This document shows, piece by piece, positions 46,384-54,471 of a stretch of DNA of 54,471 nt. A model generated the notes under the pieces. The model worked only from the letters and a program-made list of their open reading frames with translations, did no database searches and was not told where the DNA came from. Position 1 is the stretch's first letter. Each line of letters begins with the position of its first letter. The DNA comes from Candidatus Uhrbacteria bacterium (GTDB lineage Bacteria; Patescibacteriota; Patescibacteriia; 2-12-FULL-60-25), in NCBI GenBank assembly GCA_018499965.2, contig JAHBAS020000005.1, positions 1-54,471 of the forward strand. Direction: 5' to 3'. The position numbers and the translations under genes were made by a program.

Positions 46384-47889
46384 ATGAATAAGCGACCTGT
46401 CGTTCTTATTATCTGCGACGGCTTGGGCCATAATGAGGCCATCGAGCACAATGCCGTAGCGCAGGCATTAACGCCACATCTTGATGAGTATTGGAAAACA
46501 CGCCCACACGCTCTCCTGGAAGCCAGTGGAGAGTCGATCGGACTCCCAGACGGCCAGATGGGTACGAGCGAGGCGAATCACCTCGTGATCGGTTCTGGCC
46601 GTATCGTGTATCACAATCTCGTGAAAATAAATAAAGCAGTTCAGAGCGGAGAGATCGCCCAAAACGAAGCGATTCGTTCCGCTTTTGATCACGTGAAAGC
46701 CAAAGGGAGTACGTTGCATTTGATTGGTATCGCCAGTCCAGGAGGTGTGCATGGGCATACGGATCATTTAAAGGGTTTGGTGAAGGCGGCGAAAGCGGAC
46801 GGTATCACGAAGATCTCCCTTCATGTCTTTACGGACGGCCGCGATGTGGCTCCGAAGAGCGCAATCGAATACATCGATGACCTCGAAGCGTTTTTACGGG
46901 AACAGGGCGTTGGTCGTATCGTGAGCATCGGGGGTCGCTATTGGGGCATGGATCGCGACAATAATGCGGATCGCATTGAGCGCCATTTTAAGACCATGTG
47001 CGGAGAGGGGAAGAAGTACGCTTGCGCAAAGGATGCGGTTTTAGCCGCATACGAAGCAGGCGTAACGGATGAATTCATCGAGCCTGCAGCTGTAGAGATC
47101 CAGGAGGGTGAGCAGGCTTGTATTGCCGCGAACGATGCGGTGATCACCGCGAATTTCCGCGCCGATCGTGCGCGTCAGCTCGCAAAGCATATCGTCGATG
47201 CCAAGATCGAAAATCTTCAGGTCGTTGGCATGGCGAAGTACGACGATGATTTGGATATCCGTGTGGCGTATCCGCCAGAGGAGATGAAAGAGACGCTTTC
47301 TGAAGTCGTAAGTCGGGCGGGGATTAAGCAGCTTCGCGTCACGGAAACCGAAAAGTTCACGCATCTTACGTTCTTCTTCAATGCACAACGCTACGAGGCG
47401 GATCCGGGTGAAGATCGCGTGATGATCGATAGCGATAAGAGCGTAAAGACTTATGACGAACGTCCAGAGATGCGAGCCGGTGAGATTGCGGATGAAGTCA
47501 TCAAGGGCTTGGAGAGCGGGAATTACGGCTTGGTGATCACGAACCTCGTAAACTGCGACATGGTCGGTCATACCGGGAATATGGAAGCGATCAAAGTCGG
47601 TGTACAGGCCGTGGATACGGCCATCGGCCGCATCGTTGAAGCGGCGACGCGTATCGGTGCGGACGTATTGATCACGGCGGATCATGGAAATGCTGAACAG
47701 GTATTCGATACGACCACGAATCAGCCGCTCACGTCGCATACGCTTAACCCGGTCCCGTTCATCCTCGTTTCGGACCAGTCCTATCAGTTCAACCGTTCCG
47801 AAGGTTTTCTTTCAGACGTCGCGCCAACGATCCTGACGATGATGGGGCTCGATATCCCAAAGGAAATGACCGGAAAGAGTTTTGTCTAA
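46384..47889 (+). CDS. gpmI: 2,3-bisphosphoglycerate-independent phosphoglycerate mutase
   Basis: The 501-aa alkaline-phosphatase-fold enzyme interconverts 3- and 2-phosphoglycerate in glycolysis using two Mn ions. LIICDGLG carries the first metal ligand, Ser62 in GQMGTSEANH is the phospho-acceptor, and HVFTDGRDVAPKS, GGRYWGMDRDNNADRI, NCDMVGHTGN, ITADHGNAEQ and SHTLNPVPFI complete the site. GTSEANH departs from the usual GNSEVGH but keeps Ser and His. Length is standard. With the class I aldolase it shows an active lower glycolysis. Confidence 0.95.
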   Translation: MNKRPVVLIICDGLGHNEAIEHNAVAQALTPHLDEYWKTRPHALLEASGESIGLPDGQMGTSEANHLVIGSGRIVYHNLVKINKAVQSGEIAQNEAIRSAFDHVKAKGSTLHLIGIASPGGVHGHTDHLKGLVKAAKADGITKISLHVFTDGRDVAPKSAIEYIDDLEAFLREQGVGRIVSIGGRYWGMDRDNNADRIERHFKTMCGEGKKYACAKDAVLAAYEAGVTDEFIEPAAVEIQEGEQACIAANDAVITANFRADRARQLAKHIVDAKIENLQVVGMAKYDDDLDIRVAYPPEEMKETLSEVVSRAGIKQLRVTETEKFTHLTFFFNAQRYEADPGEDRVMIDSDKSVKTYDERPEMRAGEIADEVIKGLESGNYGLVITNLVNCDMVGHTGNMEAIKVGVQAVDTAIGRIVEAATRIGADVLITADHGNAEQVFDTTTNQPLTSHTLNPVPFILVSDQSYQFNRSEGFLSDVAPTILTMMGLDIPKEMTGKSFV

Positions 47890-47900
47890 GAGCTCATGTA

Positions 47901-47932
47901 AAAAAAAGACGCCTATCTGGGCGTCTTTTTTT
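47901..47932. terminator. Bidirectional terminator between gpmI and yebC
   Basis: The stem AAAAAAAGACGCC/GGCGTCTTTTTTT with a short loop; convergent genes end on both sides. Confidence 0.9.
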
Positions 47933-47944
47933 GATTGTTAAGAT

Positions 47945-48658
47945 TTATGACACGTTTGAATAGACTTGATTCACGTCGTCGTTTTCTTCGAGGGCTTCGA
48001 TAAGGGCTTCAATTTTGAGGCCGGTTTCTTCGTCAACGTCGATGAGGGTATTCGGGACCCACTCGAATTGAGCGGATTCGATCGCAAGGCCTTTTTGTTC
48101 TGCGGTCGTTGCAATGCTCATGAGGTCCTGGGGTGAGGTCTTGATGACGACTTCCTCATCTTCTTTGGTTATGTCGATTGCCCCGCTCTCGATGAGGGAT
48201 AATTCGATCTCATCATTCACCTCTCCCTTGGCTCGGACAACGCCCGTACGACTAAAGAGGTGAGTAACGGCTCCGGATGAAGCAAAGGTTCCGCCGTTTT
48301 TCGTGAGGATCGTTTTGACGTCTGCAACGGAGCGATTTCGATTATCCGTCATGCATTCGATGACGAGCGCAGATCCTCCTGGGCCGTAGGCTTCATACGT
48401 CGGCTGCTCGATTTGAGCATCTCCGACGTTCTCTCCGGTGCCGCGCTTAATGGCTCGTTCGATATTCTCTTTTGGCATGAGTCCTTTCTTTGCGCGTTCA
48501 ATCGCAAAGCGGAGACGGACGTTAAATCCCGGGTCTGATCCTTTTTCACGAACAGCCACGGTGATTTCGTGAGCAAGTTTCGTAAACGATGCAGAACGTT
48601 TGGCGTCGATGGCGCCTTTGAACTGCTTCACTTTGGACCATTTGGAATGCCGAGACAT
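47945..48658 (-). CDS. yebC: YebC/PmpR family protein
   Basis: The 237-aa protein shows the family N-terminus (MSRHSKWSKVKQFKGAIDAK), ARLP-like NVRLRFAIERAKKGLMPKEN, YEAYGPGGSALVIECMTDN, NRSVADVKTILTKNGG, and a C-terminal acidic ferredoxin-like domain. YebC-type proteins were described as transcription regulators, and recent work also ties them to translation of difficult peptides. The inverted-repeat element starts 40 bp upstream of its start codon. Confidence 0.93.
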   Translation of the reverse strand: MSRHSKWSKVKQFKGAIDAKRSASFTKLAHEITVAVREKGSDPGFNVRLRFAIERAKKGLMPKENIERAIKRGTGENVGDAQIEQPTYEAYGPGGSALVIECMTDNRNRSVADVKTILTKNGGTFASSGAVTHLFSRTGVVRAKGEVNDEIELSLIESGAIDITKEDEEVVIKTSPQDLMSIATTAEQKGLAIESAQFEWVPNTLIDVDEETGLKIEALIEALEENDDVNQVYSNVS

Positions 48659-48698
48659 AGTGGGGATAGGGTAGCGGGTCTTAGGGAAGAGATCAACT

Positions 48699-48839
48699 AG
48701 AACCCCTAAATCCCCTTGTCAGGGGACTTGAGCGTGGTACTAAGCAGATCCTTGCTTATCCACCTATATTCCTTGCAAGATAGATGCGATGCTTTTAGCA
48801 TCGCGCCAAAGTCCCCTGACAAGGGGATTTAGGGGTTCT
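48699..48839. mobile_element. MITE-like element with 31-bp perfect terminal inverted repeats
   Basis: Arms at 48699-48729 and 48809-48839 are exact reverse complements over 31 bp and enclose 79 bp with no coding capacity. Each arm also holds its own small palindrome (CCCCTTGTCAGGGG and its complement). The interior contains a hairpin, GCGATGC/GCATCGC. No clear target-site duplication is visible. It lies between the divergent yebC and M3 peptidase genes, and its right end is 5 bp from the peptidase's extended -10. It could be a non-autonomous transposable element or a REP-type sequence. Confidence 0.65.
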
Positions 48840-48844
48840 TCCTA

Positions 48845-48853
48845 TGCTATACT
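48845..48853 (+). promoter_or_regulatory. Extended -10 TGCTATACT of the peptidase gene
   Basis: TGCTATACT ends 12 nt before the ATG at 48866; a -35, if any, would fall within the inverted-repeat arm. Confidence 0.6.
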
Positions 48854-48865
48854 CCGCATTATCCT

Positions 48866-50824
48866 ATGAGATATCCAAATGATCCGATTGCTGCGTGTTT
48901 AACTCCTGACGGGGTGATACGGACATGCGACGAAGCTTTGGCTGAAGCTGCTCGTTTGCGAGATGAGATTGCTCGACACGCATCTTCCGTAAGCGCTACG
49001 TGGGAAGAGACGTTCGGGGCTTTTGATGAATTAACCAGGGCTGTTCAGGAGGCGGCGCATGCGCCAAGTTTGCTGAAAGTCGTTCATCCAGATGCTGAAG
49101 TTCGAGCCGCGGCTGAGACGTGTGAGCCGAAGATCGATGCCTTCATTTCAGATCTCTATTTGAATGAACACGTTTGTGATGCACTAAAGTCTTTCGAAAA
49201 GACTCATCATGAATCAGATCCGGTTCATCTCAAATTCATGTCAGAGACCCTGCGGGACTATCGTCGAAACGGTTTAGATCTCGATGAGGGTGGGCGCAAG
49301 AAGATTCGGGCCTTGAATGAGGATCTCATGCGTTTGGGACAGGAATTCGAGCGTCACTTGGCGGAGACGAAAGGGGAGATCTTCGTGACTGCGGATCAGC
49401 TTGAGGGGCTGCCGGAAACGTATGTTCAAAATCATCCAATGGATGCTGAGGGAAAGATTCGTATCACAACCGATGGTCCGGATTACGTGCCGTTCATGAC
49501 CTATGCCAAAGACCGTGAGGCCGCCGGGCGTTTATATGTACAGCACGAGAATCGTGCGGCAACACAAAACCTTCCTATTTTGGACAAGGTATTGGCTAAG
49601 CGTCATGAAAAGGCGTTGCTACTCGGATATCAAACATGGGCAGCATATGCCCTGGAAACGCGTATGGCTGGTTCAGTGGAGCGGGTTCGGGATTTTATCG
49701 ATGAACTGCACGGGCGTATCGTGAAACGTCGAGACGCAGAGTACGACGTATTGCGTGAAGTTGCGGATGAAGTAGGGTTGCCGCAAGAACCGATCCAGGC
49801 ATTCGATGCGTCTTTTGTGCAAGACCTTGCCCGCCAAACGCGTTTCGCTTTGGATACGAAGCGGTTGAGCGAGTATTTCGAAATCCGGGCGGTGTTACGT
49901 GGTATTACGGATATTGCTTCTACCTTGTTCGAGGTCGCATTCGTTCCGGTCACGGATGCCGTGACGTGGCATGAAGACGTCTTTGTCTTTGACGTGAAGA
50001 GAGGCGAGGGTCCGGCGATCGGACGCTTGTATCTCGATCTCTATCCGCGGGACAATAAGTATCAGCACGCGGCCATGTTCACCTTGCGCGAGACTATGCG
50101 GGAAGCGGATGGGTCGATCGTGATGCCGATGGTGGCATTGGTCTGCAATTTCCCAAAGCCCGGTCAGGCCCCTGCGCTCTTGTCCCATGAAGACGTGACG
50201 ACGTTTTTCCATGAATTCGGCCATGCTTTACATGGACTTCTGAGTACGTCGCCGATGGCGAGCTTTGCAGGTACAAGCGTGTTGCAGGACTTCGTGGAAG
50301 TCCCGTCCCAACTTTTTGAAGAATGGGCGTGGACACGCGAAACGCTCGACCTCTTCGCACGGCATTATCAAACGGGTGAGCGTATCCCGGACGACCTCTT
50401 TAAGGCGATGACGAATGCGCGACGTTTCGGTCGGGCGATCGGCACGGAACGTCAGCTCTTATTCGCGGATCTTGATCAAACGTATCATACGCGCGAGCCA
50501 GGTTTTGATACGACAACGGTCCTTGAAGAGCTCTACCCTCGATATAGCCGTTTCGCTCGCATTCCAGGGACGTTCTTCCAGTCGCATTTCGGCCATCTCA
50601 TCGGCTACGATGCGGCGTACTATAGCTATCAATGGGCATTGGCGATCGTCTACGATGTTAAGACAAGATTTTCCGCAGAGGGGATCATGAACCATCAGGT
50701 TGCTATGGATTATCTCCATGCCATTCTCGAACCAGGCGGCACCGAAGATCCGAATGCGCTCATCGAACGCTTTTTGGGCCGACCGTTTTCTCCAAAAGCC
50801 TACGTGGATTTTTTGGAGTCGTAA
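48866..50824 (+). CDS. M3 family zinc oligopeptidase
   Basis: The 652-aa helical metallopeptidase has HEFGH at 449-453 (FFHEFGHALHGLLS) with the third zinc ligand Glu in DFVEVPSQLFEEWAW, both typical of M3. The C-terminal signature FFQSHFGHLIGYDAAYYSYQ resembles Dcp/OpdA/thimet oligopeptidases more than PepF. No signal peptide, so it is cytoplasmic and degrades short peptides. It has its own promoter next to the inverted-repeat element. Confidence 0.9.
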   Translation: MRYPNDPIAACLTPDGVIRTCDEALAEAARLRDEIARHASSVSATWEETFGAFDELTRAVQEAAHAPSLLKVVHPDAEVRAAAETCEPKIDAFISDLYLNEHVCDALKSFEKTHHESDPVHLKFMSETLRDYRRNGLDLDEGGRKKIRALNEDLMRLGQEFERHLAETKGEIFVTADQLEGLPETYVQNHPMDAEGKIRITTDGPDYVPFMTYAKDREAAGRLYVQHENRAATQNLPILDKVLAKRHEKALLLGYQTWAAYALETRMAGSVERVRDFIDELHGRIVKRRDAEYDVLREVADEVGLPQEPIQAFDASFVQDLARQTRFALDTKRLSEYFEIRAVLRGITDIASTLFEVAFVPVTDAVTWHEDVFVFDVKRGEGPAIGRLYLDLYPRDNKYQHAAMFTLRETMREADGSIVMPMVALVCNFPKPGQAPALLSHEDVTTFFHEFGHALHGLLSTSPMASFAGTSVLQDFVEVPSQLFEEWAWTRETLDLFARHYQTGERIPDDLFKAMTNARRFGRAIGTERQLLFADLDQTYHTREPGFDTTTVLEELYPRYSRFARIPGTFFQSHFGHLIGYDAAYYSYQWALAIVYDVKTRFSAEGIMNHQVAMDYLHAILEPGGTEDPNALIERFLGRPFSPKAYVDFLES

Positions 50825-50851
50825 GAAAAGTTCCTTCCGCAAAAACATTTT

Positions 50852-50884
50852 CGCCCGCGATCATCGTCTTGGATGTCGCGGGCG
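50852..50884. terminator. Hairpin after the peptidase gene
   Basis: A perfect 9-bp GC-rich stem CGCCCGCGA/TCGCGGGCG, with a 15-nt loop that can pair further. There is no T-run, so termination is less sure than for the other hairpins. Confidence 0.45.
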
Positions 50885-50932
50885 TTGCGGTAGGTTGTGT
50901 TGTGTGAAAAGGAAGGAGCGGTAAAGCTAGTC

Positions 50933-51403
50933 TCATCGCTCGGGTGTTTGTTCGAGCTGATCGATCAGCGTTTGCTCATGGCGGCTTATTTTTTCGCTGA
51001 TCATTCTCATGATGACGTCGCCGAGACTAATGAGATTCTCCATGGACTGAAGTGTGAATGCTGCATCGCGTTTCGCGAAGAGTCGTATAGGGAGGTCTTT
51101 TCCTGTGGTAGGAGACCGTTCTGGTTCGTCATCGATCCATGCCCATCTGGGTGACCACTCGCTGCATTCGTTTGCAACCTCGCCGTAGTGGGTACTTTGG
51201 ATGTGCTGAACTTTCCACCTCTCATCTTCGACGAGGAGTTGATATTCGGCCTTCTCAAAGAGGGATATTCCGGTCTCGCTACATTGGCGACCCTCGTCGT
51301 CAAAGTGGAGAACGGCCTTATCGATCCGTTCGTGAAGTGGTCGAAATCTTCGATGTTCAACGTCAACGTCCGTATGGACGATAAGCGCATAGACGTTTTT
51401 CAT
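50933..51403 (-). CDS. Hypothetical protein
   Basis: The 156-aa soluble, acidic protein has a hydrophobic N-terminal strand (KNVYALIVHTDVDVEH), a Trp-rich middle (EWSPRWAWIDDEPE) and a C-terminal helix. Family not recognised. ATG 51403 is chosen because the promoter TTGACA/17/TACATT lies between it and the longer upstream frame. Confidence 0.55.
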   Translation of the reverse strand: MKNVYALIVHTDVDVEHRRFRPLHERIDKAVLHFDDEGRQCSETGISLFEKAEYQLLVEDERWKVQHIQSTHYGEVANECSEWSPRWAWIDDEPERSPTTGKDLPIRLFAKRDAAFTLQSMENLISLGDVIMRMISEKISRHEQTLIDQLEQTPER

Positions 51404-51448
51404 GCGAAATGTGCTGCCTTTCCCGTGCAGGTTATGCACGATGGGTGA

Positions 51449-51477
51449 AATGTAAGGAGAATTAGGCAAATTGTCAA
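51449..51477 (-). promoter_or_regulatory. Promoter of hypothetical gene 50933-51403
   Basis: TTGACA, 17-nt spacer, TACATT on the minus strand, leaving a leader of about 40 nt. Confidence 0.6.
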
Positions 51478-51567
51478 GATGGAGAGCGCTGTTTTTTCGA
51501 TGAAGAAGGCAGGATTCTTCTGACCTGCGCGTGAAATAAGGGATTATGAAGGTGTTTACAAGCGATC

Positions 51568-51596
51568 TTGACGTTTTGCGGGGATTTCTGTATGAT
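51568..51596 (+). promoter_or_regulatory. Promoter of rplU
   Basis: TTGACG, 17-nt spacer, TATGAT, ending 9 nt before the ATG at 51606. Confidence 0.75.
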
Positions 51597-51605
51597 GCGC
51601 CCACT

Positions 51606-51917
51606 ATGTTTGCAGTTATTCAGACCGGCGGAAAGCAATATATCGTCCGCGAAGGTCAACAGCTCAGTATTGAGAAGCTTCTCGGTGATGTGGGGAGCAA
51701 GGTTGAATTCGACGCGCTCATGCTCGCCGAGGACGATGGATCAAAGGTGGAATTGGGCACCCCGGTTCTTTCTGGCGTCAAAGTCTCTGGTGAAATCGTT
51801 GAACACGGCAAGGGCGAAAAGCTCGTGATCGTGAAGTACAAGGCGAAGTCCCGTTATACGCGCCGTACGGGTCACCGCCAGCCATTTACCAAAATCATGA
51901 TCTCAAAGATCGCCTAA
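51606..51917 (+). CDS. rplU: Ribosomal protein bL21
   Basis: The 103-aa protein starts MFAVIQTGGKQYIVREGQ and ends with SRYTRRTGHRQPFTKIMISK, standard for bL21 of the large ribosomal subunit. Start at 51606 is fixed by the conserved N-terminus. In most bacteria rplU is followed by rpmA (bL27); here a terminator follows directly and the next gene is convergent recR, so rpmA must be elsewhere or missing. Confidence 0.97.
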   Translation: MFAVIQTGGKQYIVREGQQLSIEKLLGDVGSKVEFDALMLAEDDGSKVELGTPVLSGVKVSGEIVEHGKGEKLVIVKYKAKSRYTRRTGHRQPFTKIMISKIA

Positions 51918-51932
51918 GCGATTCCTGAGAAT

Positions 51933-51967
51933 AAAAAAATCTCCTGAAATTATCAGGAGATTTTTTA
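51933..51967. terminator. Bidirectional terminator between rplU and recR
   Basis: A perfect 15-bp stem with core TCTCCTGA/TCAGGAGA and A/T flanks, loop AATTA. Confidence 0.9.
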
Positions 51968-51980
51968 TCGGTCCGAATTC

Positions 51981-52592
51981 TTATCTGCGATTCTCGAGTG
52001 CCTCTGCAATTGTCATTTCGTCCGCGTATTCGAGCTGGGAACCGGTTGGGAGGCCGCGGGCAAGACGGGTAATGCGGAGTTTGGCGTTTCCGATCGCGTC
52101 GATCTGTTTCTTGATGTAGAGGTATGTTGTATCTCCTGGAACATCCGCATCGAACGCTAGGACGATTTCACTGATCACGGATGCGGGATCTTGGAGTCGG
52201 CGGATCAACTGGGGGATGAAGAGTTGATCAGGTGTTCGTCCGCTCACCGGGTCTATCGTGCCGCTCGTGACGTGATAGAGGCCTTTAAAGGCCCCGGACT
52301 CTTCGATGATGCGAACATCCTGCGGTCCGGCAACCACGCAGATCTTGCTTCGGTCACGGGAAGGATTCGCGCAAATGATGCATGGAGAGGTGACGGACCA
52401 AAGTCCGCAGACTTTGCAACGCGTGACACCGTCAGCGAGGCGTTGAAGGGCGTTGGCGAATCGCAGGATACGATCGCGGGGGAGCGTCATCATCCAGTAC
52501 GCGTAGCGCAATGCGGCACGCGGTCCCACGCCTGGAAGGCCGTCGAATTCGGCGGCAACATCGTGAATCGGCGGTGGGATGAGCTTGCTCAC
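51981..52592 (-). CDS. recR: Recombination mediator RecR
   Basis: The 203-aa protein has a helix-hairpin-helix (FDGLPGVGPRAALRYAYWMM), a C4 zinc finger (CKVCGLWSVTSPCIIC) and a Toprim domain (KICVVAGPQDVRIIEESGAF; LAFDADVPGDTTYLYIKK). It acts with RecO/RecF in gap repair by loading RecA. Start is probably GTG at 52592; an ATG at 52640 is possible but would add residues unlike RecR. It follows ebfC, as is common. Confidence 0.92.
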   Translation of the reverse strand: MSKLIPPPIHDVAAEFDGLPGVGPRAALRYAYWMMTLPRDRILRFANALQRLADGVTRCKVCGLWSVTSPCIICANPSRDRSKICVVAGPQDVRIIEESGAFKGLYHVTSGTIDPVSGRTPDQLFIPQLIRRLQDPASVISEIVLAFDADVPGDTTYLYIKKQIDAIGNAKLRITRLARGLPTGSQLEYADEMTIAEALENRR

Positions 52593-52666
52593 AGAGTGGT
52601 GGGTAGTGGGTAGAGCGGGAAGTGTATTCCTGCGTACCATCTCCTATTTGCTACCTACTAATCCAA

Positions 52667-52978
52667 TTACTTCTTACCAAGTAACTCCTGCATTTCCTGG
52701 GCGAGATCAGAGCCGCCGAGGTCGTTCATCTTTGAGGCAAGCGTGCGTTGCATTTTCTTCATAGCATCGTTCACCGCATCTTTAACGCCTTGCTCGATTG
52801 CTTTAATGTCCGTAAGGGATGGATCGATTGAAACGCTTTGAACGTTCTGTGTACCATCGATAACGACTTTGACTTTGCCCCAAGCAGCAGATCCTTCACT
52901 GGATTCTTTGCTGAGCGCTTCTTGAAGGTCTTTGGCACGAGAACGAAGATCTTTGAACTGTTTGAGTTTGTTGAACAT
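52667..52978 (-). CDS. ebfC: YbaB/EbfC nucleoid-associated protein
   Basis: The 103-aa protein starts MFNKLKQFKDLRSRAKDLQE, then GKVKVVIDGTQNVQSVSIDP and a C-terminal helix KMQRTLASKMNDL, typical of YbaB/EbfC. The family's dimers bind DNA and often sit next to recR and dnaX or, as here, dnaB. ATG 52978 fits the family's N-terminus. Confidence 0.9.
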   Translation of the reverse strand: MFNKLKQFKDLRSRAKDLQEALSKESSEGSAAWGKVKVVIDGTQNVQSVSIDPSLTDIKAIEQGVKDAVNDAMKKMQRTLASKMNDLGGSDLAQEMQELLGKK

Positions 52979-53039
52979 ATTTTTAGGGTTTAGGGAGTAG
53001 AAGCTAGAGCGTAGGGGTGATGAACGAGAGTGTAGCAAA

Positions 53040-54452
53040 TTACTCTGGAAGATCAGAGAGGCCGCTGCCTACGCCGGCTCGATTCTTCTCGAGGTTTCTG
53101 AAGCTCGCACGGGATTCATCGAAGAAGAGGCGAACCACACCGGTTGGACCGTTACGGTGTTTGGCGATGTGGATTTCTCCCAAATGCCGTTCTTCCGGTG
53201 AAAGGTCTTCCATGCGGTAGTTTTTGTCTGCGGCTTTACGGTAGATGAACATTACCACGTCCGCGTCTTGCTCGATGGAGCCTGATTCACGCAAGTGAGC
53301 GAGCTTTGGAATGGCTGGTTTTGAAAGTTCTACCTGACGGGAGAGCTGGGATAGGGCGATGACCGGGATGTTCAATTCACGAGCGATCGCTTTAAGGCCT
53401 CGGGTGATCTGGGCGACTTCTTGTGTTCGATTGTTGGAATCGCCTCCACCTCCGCCACCGGCGCGTCCTTCCATGAGCTGGAGGTAGTCGATGATGAGCA
53501 TGCCGAGACCTTGGTCCATCTGTAGGCGTCGGGCTTTTGTACGAACCTCCATGACATTGACCGATGCCGTGTCGTCAATGTAAATCGGAGCTTCGCTCAA
53601 GACGCCAAGAGCGTGTCCGATGCGGGAGAAGTCGTCTTGCGCGCCATCGTTGCTTAATTTGCCGTTACGAAGGCTCCAGAGGTTTACGTTCGCTTCGGCG
53701 CAGATCATGCGATCGACGAGCTGTTCTTTGGCCATTTCGAGCGAGAAGATCCCGACCGGGACTTTGTGGCGAACTGCGGCATTCCGCGCGATATCGAGAA
53801 CGAAAGATGTTTTTCCGCAGGCCGGACGCGCGGCAAGGATGATGAGGTCGCTTTTTTGTACCCCGCCAAGATGACGATCTAGGTCTGTAAAGCCCGTTGG
53901 CGTACCTCGAAGCTTTCCGGCATCGCGATGAAGTTCGTCGATGCGATCAAAGGCGCCTGCGAGCAAATCTTTGATCGGGGTAAAGGCACTCTTGAGATAG
54001 CCTTGGGAAACGCTAAAAAGTTTTTGTTCTGCGAGATCGAGAACGGAGTCTACGTCTTCCGCCTGTTCAAATCCGAGTGCGGTGATGTCTTGCGCGGCTC
54101 GTAAGAGGCGACGAAGCGTAGCTTTTTTGGCTACGATGTTCGCGTAGTTACTGACGTGGCTCGCCGTCGGTACCGTATTCGAAAGATGGACGAGATACGT
54201 GCGGCCGCCAACGCGTTCAAGTTGCTCGCGTTCCTCCAAGATGTTTCCAAGAGAGAGAAGATCGATTGGTTCATGGCGGCGATAGAGGTCGGCAATGGAC
54301 TCGTAGATGATGCGGTGGCGATTGTCGTAGAAATCATCCCCGGAAATGGCATCGCCAATACGGATCATCGAATCCTTATCGATCAAAATAGACCCCAGGA
54401 GGGATTGCTCGGCCTCGAGGTTTTGGGGGATAAGTCGCTCGCTTTCACTCAT
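53040..54452 (-). CDS. dnaB: Replicative DNA helicase DnaB
   Basis: The 470-aa protein has the N-terminal helical domain (PQNLEAEQSLLGSILID; SNYANIVAKKATLRRLL) and a RecA-like ATPase domain with Walker A AARPACGKTSF, Walker B LGMLIIDYLQLM and ALSQLSRQVE, ending KHRNGPTGVVRLFFD. It is the hexameric fork helicase. The gene is complete, 19 bp from the window end, and heads a dnaB-ebfC-recR directon. Confidence 0.96.
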   Translation of the reverse strand: MSESERLIPQNLEAEQSLLGSILIDKDSMIRIGDAISGDDFYDNRHRIIYESIADLYRRHEPIDLLSLGNILEEREQLERVGGRTYLVHLSNTVPTASHVSNYANIVAKKATLRRLLRAAQDITALGFEQAEDVDSVLDLAEQKLFSVSQGYLKSAFTPIKDLLAGAFDRIDELHRDAGKLRGTPTGFTDLDRHLGGVQKSDLIILAARPACGKTSFVLDIARNAAVRHKVPVGIFSLEMAKEQLVDRMICAEANVNLWSLRNGKLSNDGAQDDFSRIGHALGVLSEAPIYIDDTASVNVMEVRTKARRLQMDQGLGMLIIDYLQLMEGRAGGGGGGDSNNRTQEVAQITRGLKAIARELNIPVIALSQLSRQVELSKPAIPKLAHLRESGSIEQDADVVMFIYRKAADKNYRMEDLSPEERHLGEIHIAKHRNGPTGVVRLFFDESRASFRNLEKNRAGVGSGLSDLPE

Positions 54453-54471
54453 AGTCCCTGAATGGAAGAAC

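Overview
The window looks like a chromosome segment of a Candidate Phyla Radiation (Patescibacteria) bacterium, probably of the Parcubacteria branch. This is inferred from gene content and architecture: compact genes in short directons, many small membrane proteins and hypothetical proteins of types common in CPR genomes (DUF5671, DUF2339, lmo0937 family, VF530 family), a very large FN3-repeat surface protein, and glycolysis and pyrimidine genes scattered instead of clustered. Base composition is roughly balanced. The exception is an AT-rich patch at 25.8-27.0 kb that looks foreign. No phage, IS transposase, CRISPR array or rRNA was seen.

Layout. 0-1 kb: 3' end of murF, then tRNA-Glu(CTC). 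1-11.5 kb, nearly all minus strand: a secreted protein with a CPR-type N-terminal domain, a small HEAGH membrane protein, a histidine phosphatase, a DUF2339 membrane protein, two stand-alone hypothetical genes, a GT28-like glycosyltransferase, and a tight operon of DUF5671 protein, pilin-like protein and cardiolipin synthase. 11.6-15.5 kb, plus strand: OmpR-type response regulator, membrane histidine kinase, and a 483-aa protein resembling terpenoid-cyclase and isoprenoid-synthase folds. 15.5-25.6 kb: class I aldolase, pyrD, a short FGGY kinase, a Na+/H+ antiporter, YvcK, rfbC-rfbD, a SRPBCC protein, tRNA-Trp and a YdeI-like protein. 25.8-27 kb: AT-rich patch with a secreted Cys-rich SH3 protein and a decayed reading frame. 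27-34 kb: ABC-F ATPase, EngB, a 49-aa lmo0937-type protein, cold-shock protein, P-loop kinase, VF530 protein and pyrE-pyrF. 34-41 kb: a small exported protein behind a structured leader, DEAD-box helicase, rlmN, a 541-aa membrane protein, and a Tgt homologue that has lost its zinc ligands. 41-46.3 kb: one gene for a 1740-aa modular surface protein. 46.4-54.5 kb: gpmI, yebC, a MITE-like 31-bp inverted-repeat element, an M3 peptidase, rplU, and recR-ebfC-dnaB on the minus strand.

Two kinds of gene start recur. Many housekeeping genes have a -10 box (often extended, TGCTATACT) only 6-15 nt before the start codon and no Shine-Dalgarno, so their mRNAs are probably leaderless or nearly so. A second set, mostly small hypothetical genes, has TTGACA/TTGACG, a 17-nt spacer and a -10 box; most of these have a longer leader and a GGAG-type ribosome binding site. 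Three minus-strand members share an unusual TANGGT -10.

The most interesting items are the kinase/terpenoid-fold operon, the zinc-less Tgt, the leader with mutually exclusive stems at 34.1 kb, the MITE-like element and the modular surface protein. All functional statements rest on reading motifs by eye; no database search was possible.
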